Shown: positions 23,283 through 36,439 of the stretch, piece by piece
How positions within the stretch are numbered: position 1 is the first letter of the stretch
How the letters are laid out: each line of letters begins with the position of its first letter
Assembly: GCA_028023455.1 (NCBI GenBank)
Contig: JAQFVV010012394.1
Coordinates: forward strand, 22,834,900-22,898,899
Direction: 5' to 3'
Origin: Epiperipatus broadwayi
Taxonomy: Eukaryota; Onychophora; Udeonychophora; Euonychophora; Peripatidae
Length of the DNA: 64,000 bases
The notes under the pieces: generated by a model
Told to the model about the DNA's origin: nothing
The model's input: the letters and a program-made list of their open reading frames with translations, nothing else
Databases searched by the model: none
Position numbers and translations under genes: made by a program

Positions 23283-23770
23283 AATTTTAATAATAATTGA
23301 AAAGCTTTATTGCTTGGGAGTTCATAAGTTCAAGCTCTGTAAGTACTAGCGCTAGAATCGATTTGAAGATCTTGTGCTTGACAGTCTGATACTCGACCAT
23401 TGCACTAAAGCTCTCAAGATAAAAAAATGGTTGAATCGCACTGGAATCAATCCAGTGGTTGATACTTAACCATACTACTATGCTACACAGTGTAATAATA
23501 ATAATCAAGTTGTTTTATTGCTCAAGAGTTCATACGATGTTTGAGTGCCTTAAATGCAAGCACTAGAATCAATCCAAAGATTGCACTCCAGCGTCTGACA
23601 TTAACTGCAGCACGAAACCGCACAGGACATTATTTTAAAAAATCTATTATATTAGTAATCAGTGGCTTTAATGCTCGAAAATTCGTTAGAAGTTAAAGCC
23701 CAAAAGTGGCAGAACTGGTATTGATCCAATGATTTTATGCTGCAGAGTCTGCCACTAAAGCATGGGCATT
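23283..23770 (-). repeat. Cluster of four tRNA-derived SINE copies (family S1)
   Basis: The minus-oriented copies are at 23283-23421, 23421-23490 (head only), 23491-23625 and 23648-23770. Read in sense, each has an A-box-like GTGCAATGGTCGAG segment and a B-box-like GATCGATTC-type segment. The tail reads TATGAACTCC-AAGCAATAAAGCTTTTCAATTATTATTA. Related copies lie at 38093-38200, 48441-48530 and 59917-60050. Pol III-promoted, LINE-mobilised SINEs fit this structure. All copies are diverged, so the cluster is old. Confidence 0.75.
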
Positions 23771-25105
23771 TAAGGTTGCTGGACATCCATAAAGTATTAA
23801 GAAACTTTAAAAAGTGTACTTACATTGTTTTATAATATAATCAGATTTGTAATTAATATATCAAGACCGTATCATGTACTACTATGAATAAGAGTATGTA
23901 TTCTTTTGCGTATTTTCATAATCATTAATAATGCCGTTTGAAAGATTAGAAAGGTAGCCAGGAATGTGCCATTTTTTAATATTTCTGGTCTGAAGTAAAT
24001 CCAGCACTGTTTTAGTGAATTAACTTATCAATGCTCTCATTCATAATAGGTTTATAATTTGTAAAGTGATTACAAGCTTCAGTTTTCTTTATATTTTGGC
24101 TTTAAATTTATAGATTCATAAAACTGACATTTTGTTTAATCTACTTTTTTAAGAGATAAAAAGGCTTGAGTGTGCATTGAGCCTTCACTTTTGACTTGTG
24201 CTAAAAAAAATATCTTGTATACCCTTTTGATTTAGAACATAATTGTAAAGAGCCTTGAGCTGTTGTTTATAAAACTTCCTTGTGATTATTTTCCATTTAT
24301 TTAAAATAGATTTATAATTTCAAGGATGAATTTGTCAAGTTTAAATTAGAATAATTTTTATTGTCAATATTATTACCTGTTGTAATATTAAATAAAAAAA
24401 TAATACTAAAAATTAATTCAATAATCTCAGAATGTACTTGAAAGATTAAAAGAATAGGCAGTGGATGTATCATTTTTGATATTAAATCTGATATATAGTA
24501 ACGCTAAAGAGTTCCTAATGAACTGCTGTGTAAGAATCCTTAAGACAATAGCTTAAAGAAGAATGGTTTTCAAATTTCCCACTCCACCCCCACCCCCTTC
24601 TATATTTTTATTTAATCTTTCTCAGTCTGAAAATTGCTTATTGTATTCAGCCAGTTGTTTCCAATACTTTCCTCATGAGGAACAGCAAGGAAGGCATTTC
24701 TTATTGTACTTGGGCTTTGAAGGTTTTAATGCTGTTTTTGGTTTACTCATAGTGATTTATTATCTATCAATCAACAAATTATCAGGTTGCCTAGATGATT
24801 TAGCTACCAGTCTGCTGGTTTAATAAAAAATAATAATTTTGAGTCTGGAATCTTATATCCAACCCAGATTTGAGCCTTATAGCATGATAGGCTGTAGAGT
24901 GCTCCTATATTAGCTACGTTGTTTAAAGCTTTTTTTTTTTTTATGCCTGTGATTATATCATCTAACATGCTATACTGATTACATCTAACAACTATTACGT
25001 TTTTTTTTTTTTAGCAAAATGATTCACAAATGCCAAAATTGTTAAATTTGAAGAGATGTCATTTCTAATCATCATGCATAATACCTTTTGTTTAGTGCAG
25101 CTGCC
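23771..25105. other. AT-rich non-coding DNA
   Basis: No gene was recognised. A fragment at about 24855-24915 (GAGCCTTATAGCATGATAGG-TGTAGAGTG) may be another decayed SINE head. C-rich stretch at 24577-24600. Confidence 0.4.
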
Positions 25106-25462
25106 ATGCCACATTTAAAAAAATTAACAAATTGTTCTGCAGTACATGCATTTCAGAAAAAACACCTTTTTCATCAGTTGTCTTGGAATACTGCCAACAA
25201 CCCAAATAAATTTAAGGTAGCTGTATTATGCATGGTAATTGGAGCTGATATCTCTTCAAATTTATTTGTATTTAATTCAAGGTGTATTTTCAAATGTCAT
25301 AATAGCAATGGGTGCTGTTTTGATGATGATCATTATGAAAGATTTAGGTTTAATGGGTTTAACTTTTTGTTGATTAGCCATGGAGACATCAAAAAGATAT
25401 GTTCTTTTTTATTTAATGAATTCCCATTAGTAGTTCTTCCTCTACTTTGTCAGTATTCTTAA
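25106..25462 (+). CDS. Unassigned ORF, 118 codons
   Basis: An ATG at 25106 opens 118 residues with a Cys-containing middle (CIFKCHNSNGCCFDDDHYERF) and a hydrophobic end. For such AT-rich DNA this is long, but about one frame of this length is expected by chance in a window this size. No domain, signal peptide or relative was recognised, and no splice context supports it. Confidence 0.15.
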   Translation: MPHLKKLTNCSAVHAFQKKHLFHQLSWNTANNPNKFKVAVLCMVIGADISSNLFVFNSRCIFKCHNSNGCCFDDDHYERFRFNGFNFLLISHGDIKKICSFLFNEFPLVVLPLLCQYS

Positions 25463-27954
25463 TTATGTTAATGTGTAGTTAATATATAATGTGCTTAATT
25501 TCCAATTTTTCTCCTACTAAATGCTGAAAATTCATGTTAATACATCTCCAAGTTAAAAAAATATTTTGCATCTGTTGATAAAAATAAAGTTATGGGATTT
25601 TTTTTAATTGTTAAAACCTAGGTGCATTACTTTGAATGGCTTTTGTGACTTATCTAAAGTAAGCATCACAACTTTTTTCAGGACAATCAGTCTAATGCAA
25701 AATTGGGCCACATCTCTAAAAGAAAAAATTTGCAAACTTCATATTTAATATAAGGGGGGGGGGGGGATACTTACAAAAATTATTTTTAAAGAAAATTAAA
25801 CAACTTGTTAGTAATTATAAATTGGAACATATAAAAAATAGTAATGTGGCACATGGCCATCAGTCTCAATTTGCACACATTTAAAATTATTTTAATGTAA
25901 ACTTTATGATATTCATTATAATTCAGATCTTCAGGTGAATTATATAAACTTAAAATTAGATAAATTGAATGCTATTTATGGTATGGATTGTTTTTTTTTG
26001 TTTCTTTTTTTCATGGTTATTACAAGTTATTAAATTTGGGTAAAAACTTTGTAACTATCCTATATTTCTAGGCATCCAGTAGATAGCTTAAGAGCATTTG
26101 AGTTAATTAGTAATCATTTGATGTTGATATACTGGGTCTATATTTGCAAGAAGCATTAATTTCTTTGCTGCCAAATGGGTCTTTTATATATATAAAAGCA
26201 AAAGTATTCAATTCTAGCATGCTGCCAGACATAAGTAATTAGGAAATCTTTTTTTAATTCTATTTAGAAAATCCATCTACCCTTACACACACATTTGCAG
26301 AATTTGTTTTGAGTCTAAAAAGTGTTGTTTTGCATTATGCATCATAAAAAATTGCCTTTTTCTCCCAGTAATAATATAAGAACAACTTTTCTCTGACTTT
26401 AATTGCTTGTGTAATTTAAGGGACCAGTGATTACGTATTATGAATTTTATTTTTCTCAAAAAGCATTTTATGTCTAGAAATATTTGTCTGTATGTGCATG
26501 CATGTCATATAGTTATTCATATACATATATGTATAATTCATTACACAAAAATAATTCCTAAAATTGATCAGGTCTGCTAATTTCTGAGATTCTGTTGCAC
26601 CTGCCTCTATTAATAGCAATACAAGTTGTAATTAAAAATTGTTTTTGATAAGACTGTAATTAAAGTTGAACTATTTAAATTGATGAATTAACTATTAAAG
26701 CAGCTATGCCGTATGACTATTTCATTATTATTCAATAATTACTCACAATGGTTGTTCATCTTTACTGTTTATTGATGTTTAATTACTTTTAATGTGAAAA
26801 AGCAGTTGTTTCTTTAATGTGAATGCTTTGAATCAACATTAGGTCACGTGATATTTTAGTAATTGTTTGGGAAAATTTTACTATTTATACTTGGTCATGC
26901 TTGCTATATCATTGGTTGTGTGGAATGTGTAGAGTTGATTTGATTAGAAACAAAGATTTTTCCTTTTTTTAATTTAATCTGTTTTATTTTAATTATTCAA
27001 AATAACTTTATTCTTTCTGTAATGTAATTTTATTCTTCATTCAAAAATTTAAATTACTTTCAAAAGTTATCAAATTTTGTAGTTGCTTATAGTCTTTATA
27101 ATTTTGAAGGGAGTAAAATATATTAAATGGCAACCAAATATATATTTCTAAAAATTGTAATTTGCCGATTTTTTTTCTTAATTAGAAAAAAATTATAAAT
27201 CGCCTTGGTACAATATGAAATGGCTTTTAAATAAAGACAAGTGTCTGTGTGTAGTAATGTATCTAGAAACCTTGTACCAAGTTAACCTCCCTCCTGTTCT
27301 TCACAAAAACTCATCTCACTTCTTACTTCATAATACCCATTTATTTCTCTAATCCTGATCCTTTTTTTTTGCCCTTCTGTCCAAAAATTCTATTATCCTG
27401 TCCCCATGTTCCTCAATTTTGTTACAAAGTTTTAAATAAATTGTAATATCCCCTCTTTTTCTCTCTCTGACTTTTCATACAATTTATCTTTTTTCAACAT
27501 CCTACATTTCAAAAGTAAATATCAATATTTTTTATCATCTCCACATACAATATATTTACAATCCAAAACCTTTCTCATTAAAAAATATTTTGCCCTTGCA
27601 TTAAATAATAATTTCTCATGAGTACTACACATTCTGCTTCATATATAACTCAATTTTTTTTTCGATGCATTTTTTTTCCTCTAGCTAATGTATATTTATT
27701 TTTTTCTTAGCTAACTTATCTATCCTCTTTTCTCATCCCTTGTAATTATGTACATGCAACACATTCTGTACACGTCCCATTTTTTATTTAAGTACATGGG
27801 TATCATCTCTTTGCTTTAATCTATCTATATACTCTAGATCAAGCTGTATTCATCACCTGAAGTTATTGAAATTAAAAACAATTTTTTTGTTGGATATTAT
27901 ACAAAAACAGTTCTCGTCAGGAACAGTTAAGTGTTTAATCATTCCAGAGATCTC
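25463..27954. other. AT-rich non-coding DNA
   Basis: A 13-G run is at 25754-25766. The stretch 27280-27800 is pyrimidine-rich and may be a very decayed minus-strand retroelement. No motif could be read. Confidence 0.45.
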
Positions 27955-28200
27955 TTAGTTAAGTTGATTTTCTCCTATCCATTACTTTTCTTCCTCCACT
28001 TTATTCTGGAAATTGTCTAATCCATCCATCGAGTGTGCTATTTCTTTTTTGATTCCTTACAATCTGATCCACATTAGGATTTCAATTGTTCATCTCTCGT
28101 CTTTTTTTTTTAATAGCATGTCTATCTCTAGTCAAGCCTTTTAGTTTTGTCAATGATAAATTGATGTTTTAACTTTATATTTCACTTATCTTTCTTTGTT
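27955..28200 (-). repeat. LINE 3' domain fragment
   Basis: The complement contains the family block coding for the RRDDNRWTIEI-like region (AGACGAGAGATGAACAATTG), then a CACACTCGATGGATGG block equivalent to the family's RPHVKWMEC region. More diverged from the 49.6 kb element than the other 3' fragments; probably a related family. Confidence 0.5.
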
Positions 28201-29020
28201 ATTCTTAATGCATATTTATCTCTGACTCATTTTTGTTTGCATTGAACAACACGTCGTATTGCTCAAGTTGGTGTGTGCTATGATTTCACATCATATGTTT
28301 GTCTTTGTAATTTAAACTTTTCTTCATACTTACATCGATATTTATACACAATACTTTGTCAATAAATAAAAAATTATACTAAAAAATTTAAACTGATGGA
28401 TTATTATGCAATAAAAATTGATTTTAAATCTTAGATCCATAAGGTAAACACTGCTGAGACACATTTACTAAAACCTAATTTTGAGCATGTAAATGTGAAT
28501 TTTAAATTAATTCTAATAAAGTTATTCCATTTTAATAATTTAATCAAGATATTTACAATTTTTAGTGTTGTTAAATGTAGTATTATGAATTTTTATTTTA
28601 TTTAAGTAATTTTTTTTTTTTTTTTGCTTACCAGTCAAATTTTTTGAATTAAAAAATCACATACAGTATTTTCTAGAGTATTCTATAAATTCCCTTGCTA
28701 TGTCTTCTACCAATGCTATTTACATATATATTAATGAGTAGTATAATTATTGCATCGCAATAAATATTCTTCAGAATTTGACATGATCCTGTATCTATGC
28801 TGTTACCGAGCTTTAATTACAGCAGAAATTTCTGTAATTATAAATTCAATGCAGATACTTGGATGTGGGATGTTATAAGCATTTTGCACAAGCTTGCCAT
28901 TGATACTTTAGTTGGCTTAAGTCTAAAATTTCATAGATAATTTGTGATCTTAATAAATATCTACAATATTAACAACATATAAAATGGACGTTAAGAATTT
29001 ACCCTTTATTCATTTAAGGG
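28201..29020. other. AT-rich non-coding DNA
   Basis: Nothing firmly recognised. A T-run of 17 bases is at about 28610-28625. Confidence 0.5.
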
Positions 29021-29085
29021 CAGAGGTCACCAACTTTTGGCATATGTGCCAAGCTTGCCATATGGTGCATTAAACCCCCAATTAT
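29021..29085 (+). mobile_element. Possible hAT-type terminal fragment
   Basis: CAGAGGTCACCAACTTTTGG followed by a GCCA-rich stretch has the look of a hAT terminal inverted repeat (CAGNGGT...CAAC). No matching right end or 8-base target duplication was found nearby, so it would be a truncated copy. Confidence 0.3.
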
Positions 29086-29748
29086 AAGGATAAAAAGTAA
29101 GGTTTGATCTTAAGCAATAATATAGTCAAAAAACAATTCTATAAATCATACTAAAAAAAATTATTATACATTCTTTCTGTAAATAAACATCTTCACATTA
29201 GTTTAATTTTGAGGACTAATTTGGTTTTAAGTTTCATTTCATGACTGTTCGTGTCCTTTGTAAGACTTGCAGTTTGTTTTTTAGAAAAATTATTTTCATC
29301 AATGAAATTGATATATAGCAAAAAATGAGTTTATGTCCGATTCAAATTTGAAAAATGTTCTCTTTATTTCTTTTTTGTTTGTTAACAAAACTTTATTGCT
29401 AACAAACTATATACAAATATTAACAAGTTTACCATAGAATAAATTTGTTACATAGGGAAAAGTATCGTGAAACTGCAACTGTAATGGGACAGGTTACACA
29501 ATACACTGTTTAATTCCAGTAAAATGAGAACCAAATTTGAAGAATGACATGTTCTAATATTGCATAATCGCGATATCTAAACTAAAGAAGAGTCCAAATA
29601 TTGAAATATGATAGAGATAGTGTTAGTGGAAATAAAGATTTAAATTATAAGAGAACACAACTAAGGTAGATTGTTAATTCAAGTTTTGATCATGATATTT
29701 TTGGATAAAAATTTGAGAGTATACATATGAGTTGAACCATTACATTCC
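29086..29748. other. AT-rich non-coding DNA
   Basis: No features were recognised between the hAT-like end and the LINE poly(A) junction. Confidence 0.5.
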
Positions 29749-32700
29749 TTTTTTTTTTTTTTTTTAGAACATTGTATTCTTTATTGTCAAATATTATGGA
29801 ACAGTATGCAAGCCACATAGTTTTTAATTTGTGATAATTACAGTGCATTATAGAGCTAGAAGTATATTTTAGTAATTGCTTGAGGTTGATTGTGCACTAC
29901 AAAACACAACTAGGTGTAGAAATGGAAAATATGGTATAACATATCTTCTGGATAATTATTGCACAAAACACATATAGGTTCAAGATTTAGCTTGAATTGG
30001 TTATTAAAAAACATTTTGCTTGGAATTGTACTCTGTAATAAATTTAAAAAGAAATTTCATCTGTGATTGAGAAGCACAAGTTTTGGAATTTAGTTAGTCT
30101 TAGCAATTGGTAGAATTGTCCTTAGATACCTGGATGGGTGTCATTTTATTTTAATCTTTAAATGATATGCCAGTGAGAGATTTGATGTTGTACTGCTGTA
30201 GTAAATCAGCGGACTCAATGGCATGATCTGTGAAAAAGGACCAATGATGGGGGGGGGGGGTGATAACAATAAGTTTTGGATTTGTGACACTATACATTTT
30301 GACCCTAATGTAAGTCATAAATGATTTGGGACATATCAAATTGTGCTCTTCTTTGTATATAGGAAACATGCTGTTTTTATCAATAGATGTGAAGACAATC
30401 CCAAATGTATGCTTTAATTACAGACCAGTTTATCATAGGTCTTGTTAAAAAGTGGGCTATATTAGGCAAATATAGCATTCACTGTACACACTTTAACAAT
30501 GGAATACAACATTTTTTGGGCAAAAGGCATTTGACGAGGGGTTATTTTCGGGGGAAATGGTAGTTTGCAGCCTATAAACAATTGCCACAAAGATGACTCG
30601 CAAACTTGTAGTGTGAAACCAGTTAATGTTTGAAATTTATTTAAAATATTCAGAATGATGAGACTGTTTTCAAGACCTCCGAAGATAATCAGGACATTAT
30701 CAACAAAGAATATTGCTTGTACGATGGTTCTAAGATGGGGAAGAAAAAACCTTCAGTGCAGGGATCTATATAAATTGCAAATATCAATGACAGAAGTGGT
30801 GAGCCCTGTGGAATGCTATGACTAGGTTTGGAAGATATTGACAGTTGCATATAATTCCCCAGTTTAATTGATCTATTCATGAGGTAGTTCTGGATAGCAA
30901 TCATCAGATTACTTGTGTAGAGCGGTAAAAAGTTGTTTCCAATTAACTAGGTAAAAATCTGTCTTAAAGTTGTGTTGGTATGTAACATAATCTGTAGTTA
31001 TTCTGTTTAGGGAACAAAATTGATTCATGTATTAAATGAATAACTTGAGAGTCACGGGAACTTTCTATTGTGTAATGCGAAGTTGGTAGGCTTTGACAGA
31101 ATAAGCTCATTTAGTTTTTTTTTAAAATTATTCTTGCAAAGATTTTTTGATCAATATCCCCCAAGTGTAATAAGACACAAGTTCTTTGCAGGGGGGCATA
31201 CTGTATTTGATTTTTTTTTTTTTTTTCTGAGACAAAATATTATGTTGGTAGAAAAGTTGGGGTTTTTAAGATTGCTCTAACAGAGTTGATTATAGCATTT
31301 ATGTAAAATAGGAATTATGATATATGCACGCTGCTTATAGACATTAGCTGGGGATAAGATCTGCATAATTTCTTGGTATGTTTGTTATGTAGTAATAAAA
31401 AAAAAAAATGAAGAGATTGTATACTGTAGTAAATAGTGGGCAGATATTGCCCAGCTGCTTTTAGATTACATTTAGATGCTCAAAAATTTCCATGACCACA
31501 GAAGAGTATCATCTTGTTATAAAATTGGAATGTCAAAGGGTTGAGATGGAATTTATCTTGCATATTTTACAGTGGCTCTTACGAGTTTTGAGAGATTTGG
31601 TATTGCTTTTTTATAAAGTGTGATCAATTTGTTTGCTTCATTTTGCACTTTACAGATAAGAGCTTTGATATTGGTCATTTGCGAAATGGTTTACAGGATT
31701 GTATCTGTATCTTCAATAAAGGTTATTTGAGTGAAAACTTGTTAATTAGTTGTAGCAGCAAATGCTTTAAAAATGTTACGGCTAATCAAGTTTCAACTAG
31801 AGAAAGTTACAGCAGCTGATAATAGTAATGACATGCAATGATTGTATTAGAAAAGTCATTTACAGTTAATTTAAATTCTATAGGAACCTCCTGTTGTTTA
31901 AGCATAAACTTTTTTATAGAATGATGGATTATTTTGAAATCTATACAATTTGAATCATACAAGCGTGTTCTGAAAATGAAATGCAGGATAGATGGATTGG
32001 AGTTTTAAAGTTGGATGGTGATACAAAAAAGAAATCAGTGAGAGATGAATCTTGTCCTTCAATAAATTAAACTGCCTCAGGAGAGTACAAGAATGAAAGC
32101 TGGGTCGCAAGGCAAGTTAAGTTTAGATTGCAACGTGGATGGTAATTCATTATAAGAACAGTGGAAGTCACCACCCAGGATAGCTATTCCTGGTCTATGT
32201 AAGATTTGGGTTTGCTAGTACTTTGGCTTTTTAACTTGAGTATATTGATAGGTAAAATTTCTGCAATTAATGGTTAAAGGAGAGGATAATTTCATTAATA
32301 GACGTTTATTTTTGTTAATGGAATTTTTAACTTATCAGAACTCCTATATTCTGTATTAGTCTGATGTTTGGTGTATGTATGAAAATATAGCCTTTATTTG
32401 GAGCATTAATGTTAGCTAGTTGAATTGATGGTGAAATTGTTGTTTCTGTTGGATGAATATGTAACTGGTGATTCTTTGAAAATTGAGTTAGCTGTGTAAT
32501 TTGTGTAAGTTTAGGCCACACATATTGATCTTAGCAATATTTATATTGTTATTTATATTTGGGTTATTGGATCATTTTTTGGTGGCATATTTAAAGCCTG
32601 GATCAAGTGTTTTGCTTTGTTTTTTTTTTTTTATTGTTCTCCAAAGCTGAAGAGATGATTTGATCAATTGCATCATGTGGTTTTCTATCTTAGTAATGGA

Positions 32701-32830
32701 ATTTTATATATATGTGGCTCAACCTCTATTTGATCCAGGGCTTTGTGAGAATATATTTCATTGAGTGACCCTTGGGATTGGATTTCTACAGTTATTGGTT
32801 TGTTTGAATTATTTGTTTTAATGCTATTGA
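29749..32830 (-). mobile_element. Decayed LINE with endonuclease, RT and zinc-knuckle tail, minus strand
   Basis: The minus strand keeps the LINE order with frameshifts. An AP-endonuclease GGDF motif lies at about 32190-32160 (AILGGDFH). An RT fragment lies at 30904-30689 (NRSIKLGNY... SIPQGSPL... IFAIYIDP), equivalent to the GIPQGSPLSPLLF block. The C-terminal Cys/His knuckle is at about 29975-29930 (PICVLCNNYPEDMLYHIFHF). A T-run at 29749-29765 would be the poly(A) tail of the minus copy. The catalytic DD box is not readable in frame. It differs from the RTE-type copies; a CR1/jockey-like clade is likely but not decided. The 5' portion above 32600 is uncertain. Confidence 0.7.
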
Positions 32831-33005
32831 TCTTTTCAGTTTATTTAATTCTAAAACATCTTAAAATCTGGTTAAAGGCAAAACACAGTCCAATTTCACT
32901 AAAGTAACCAATATTTAAACTTAAATTTTTGACATTTTTCTCATAATATATACTATAGAATTTTTTTTTATACAGTACATTATTAAAGTGAAAAAGTTTT
33001 TCCCC

Positions 33006-33097
33006 CCATGTGTCATAGCATCGGCCGAGAAGCGAACCCGTTAACCCGGGACAACTGCTTGTAAAGCAGCTGTGTGACCTCTCAACCGCCAACACTT
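33006..33097 (-). repeat. tRNA-derived SINE head (family S2, Val-like), copy 1
   Basis: The minus strand folds partly like a tRNA. A-box TTGGCGGTTGAGAGG is followed by an anticodon arm GCTGC-TTTACAA-GCAGT (loop anticodon TAC, Val) and the B-box-like GGGTTCGCTTC. There is no acceptor-stem pairing or CCA-compatible end. It is followed by ATGC-ATGACACATG, which also follows the second copy at 61387-61474, so this is a SINE head and not a working tRNA gene. Confidence 0.7.
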
Positions 33098-34380
33098 GAA
33101 GTTTTATTGTTTATAATACTATATTTTATACAACAATTGCATAATAATTGCTTTAAAGAAATTTAATATTTTGTTGCAGTTGATAACGAACTTTTGCAAC
33201 CTAAATATGTATACTTTTTTTTAAAAAAAAACAGTACATACATATACCAGCCACTTGTAAAGTATTCGGTTCTTTCTGGCTTCAAGGGATATAAAAATAT
33301 TCAAGAAATGGGTTTTGCAATGATTATACAAACCAATCTGTAAATCATAAATACATGGACATAGAGAATATGCTGGTCTGCTTTACTATTTTTTAAAATT
33401 TGATAGTGCTGTCTTTTAACTTCTACAGAACTCTTTCTGATGCATTTCATTCACGTCTAATTATAGCACTCCAATGTATTCTATTCTCTGCCATATCGTC
33501 CCAATGGAAACAATCAACATTACATCTCTTTATAATGTCTTTGAGGTAATCCTTATAATGTAAACACTCTTCCACAAATATTTGACATTGTCTTAATAAT
33601 GTGTGAATAGTGATTATGCACAAAAGTCATTGCTTGATTAACAATAAAATTATAGGTCATAACACTTCAATTTTGGCACATTTTAAAGTTTAATGAGTTC
33701 TCATAATCATTTCTATTTATGACATATACAAATGTACTTAGAATATTACCAATTGATTCACTGATGTTATGATTAATTGCTTAATGTGTTGCATGGTCTG
33801 GTGTGGTGATAGGATGATGTACTTTAGAGTTAAAGGTCCAAGAATCACAGTTTTGCTGTCATATTCAGGGCTCAAATGTTGCTGATATCCTGGGGGAAAG
33901 AGCATTGATTTTTTTTATCATTTAATATTCACCCAAGTGCCTTTGTTATATATATCTACTTGTGTGCTTTTTAATAAACACAACAATAATAATTTTGGTG
34001 TGTCTACATAAAAAGTAATTTTTTTTATTTCAGAAAATATCCCTCAGTATATTTATCATATACTTTGTCAGTCTTCCTGAAGCATTCGATAATGTGTAAT
34101 TAGTAAAAGTTGTTTGTTGTTTTACAATAAAATTAACTGAGGGGGGGGGTGTCAAAAATTATTAATTAAGCTTTTAAACAACATGTGTACGTTTATACAT
34201 GTGCATTCACATATGAGCTCACTTTAAATTTATTAGTTTTTTTTTTTTTTACTTTTATGTAACTAGTTTTTATATAAAATGCTTTTTAGCTATTTTAAAT
34301 TCATTATAGAGATTTTAATAAAGGAAATGTTTGGGTTTTTTTAATGGCATTGGTAATTGGAAAAAAAAAAGTTTTAGTAG
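33098..34380. other. Mostly AT-rich non-coding DNA with one LINE fragment
   Basis: Apart from the LINE 3' fragment at 33395-33560, no gene or repeat was recognised. A 9-G run is at 34141-34149. Confidence 0.5.
33395..33560 (-). repeat. LINE C-terminal fragment
   Basis: The minus strand reads KDIIKRCNVDCFHWDDMAEN then RIHWSAIIRRE, a good match to the terminal LINE block also found at 3240-3300 and 21640-21690. This copy is the best preserved of the three. Confidence 0.75.
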
Positions 34381-35639
34381 CTAGACAAACTCTCCTCCAC
34401 CTTTGTTAATAAAACAATAATGATTTATTGTTGAAGGAAAGCAGGGAGGGAATTGTAGCATATAAAGTTTAGTTAGTTGATTTCCATAATAATAATTTTA
34501 ATTTATTGTTTTCAATATTTCTGATATTAGTTTTTCAATTTATCTGTTCCATTCTCTACAAATAGCCTCTTGATTTTTTTTCTCTTCACTTCTGCTACAT
34601 ATAAAACAATACATCAAACTAAACAAGCCTCTTTTAAATTTAATAGTTCACTAAACAATTCTCTATTCCCATGGCCATTGTGATAGTTAATCTAATTTTC
34701 TTATTATTTATCATCATCAGTCCACCTGCTCCATAACTTACTGCCCATTGCTTATTAACCTTTTTTGTACTTTTATTACCTTATTTTATAGCAAGCTTTG
34801 TATTCATTTCTTACTCCTTCATATATTCTGCTACTGTCAGATATAAATAACCTTTCTGTTTCCAATAATAATTCCATTCTTATCAAAACAATTAATGTAA
34901 ATATGTATCAAGTGAAATAGAAGAAATAGAATATCTTTATCATACATCTTTATCTTGTTGGTATAAAAACTTATAAATATATATATATTTGATTCATATA
35001 CAAATATTTTAATAGACGTCTTTCAGTTCTGTATCTTTCTTTATATATATATATTGAACAAAATAATCCAATTTTTACTGCAGAATGCCTTTTCAAGGTC
35101 AATAGAACAAATACAGTATCAGCAGTCTTCTTTTTTTATCTATATACATCCAACAATAACAATTCTCACAACCTCATTCCCATAATTGTCCTCTGCCTTG
35201 TCTGAATCCAAACTGCTATTCAGATAAAAACTGTAAATTGTTTGAAGGCCATTTCTTACAATATAATCCACATAAAGAGATTACATAATTATTCTTAAAA
35301 TTTTCACATTGTGTATTGAGTCTTTTCCTAATGGAATCTTTGGTTCCACTTGGAAGATCATCCAAAAAATATCCCAGTTACTTCATTGATTAAGAAAGGG
35401 GTAAATTAACATCATTTCAGCAAAATTTCTTATCTTTGTGATCTACCTAAAATTCTATTGTTATTTCTAGAAATTCATCTTGCCAAAACTTGTCAAGATT
35501 TCTTCTCAAAGTTCTTAGTCCTTTGGCATCTAGACACGTTTCTTTGTCAGGGATTCAAAGCACTTTGTAGCATTATTCTCAAATGTACCCTATTCTGAAG
35601 TATTGTCAATTCTAAGAAAATAATTATTTAAATGACAAT

Positions 35640-36190
35640 GATAACTTACAAACCAAAACATTTCCTATTGATAATATAATGGAACTTAATATTATGCATA
35701 ATAACAACTTCCAGTACAAACATGGAATTCATCTAACAAAATCAAAGGATTACCTCTGATTAGCAATATTTACATGAATGAACTTAAAACCATACCCATA
35801 AATAATACTACATATTCCCCTAAAGCTTTGCTTTGCTATGATGATGATGATGATGATAGATTTGTTAGCACATGATGAAGCATTATTACAAATATTCTGG
35901 ATATATACCAATAACAACTTTTTCGATTACTCCGTGATTAAATCAAAACTACAGTTTATAGAAAACACACACCCACAGGAAAGTACTCAGTATATATATT
36001 TAATCATACCAGAAACACAAAACATGGAGTTATATTATCACTATAGAACAAATTGATATCCAACCGCAATCAATAAGAAAATCTGCAACGAATATAGCAT
36101 CTGAACAGTTTTCCAAAGCTGTTAGAATAAGTTTTGATATAAAAAATAGTATTGGTAAAGTGTTTAAGAAAATTGTAAATGGTATGATGT
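35640..36190 (+). repeat. Penelope-like reverse transcriptase fragment
   Basis: Plus-strand frames show NNNFQY, then about 35747 GLPLISNIYMNEL, comparable to the GLPMGSPISPILANIYME block of Penelope-like elements. LCYDDDDDDRF follows at 35833-35866 where the YVDD box is expected, probably altered by expansion of the ATGATG tract. Then come ILDIY and an LII-T--ME-YYHYRTN region like the LDLTI...YRKPT block. Several frameshifts occur. No GIY-YIG endonuclease was seen. Confidence 0.55.
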
Positions 36191-36439
36191 GGAATACCAT
36201 GTAAACTCATGCTATTTGTAATTCCTATTCTCTCAAACTTATTTTCCTCATAGTCTTCAACTAGAATGTCATCATTTGTATGTCTTGTCAGTTTTCACCT
36301 CATTAAATGCTTCTATTAGTTCATCGTTACATAATCTTTATCTGACTTGCAATTATTATAAATAGTTTTTTTATTTGTGTTATAGAAATCACTGGCAAGT
36401 TCTTTTCCCGCTTTTCATTGTTATTAAGCCACAAAGCAT

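Noticed and set aside
33021-33095. A functional tRNA-Val gene on the minus strand
   Set aside because: The anticodon arm is good, but no acceptor stem pairs, the T-arm is damaged, and the same non-tRNA extension follows a second copy at 61387, which marks a SINE.
35838-36056. A 72-residue gene starting with a run of Met
   Set aside because: The Met run is an ATG microsatellite read out of frame with the Penelope-like fragment.
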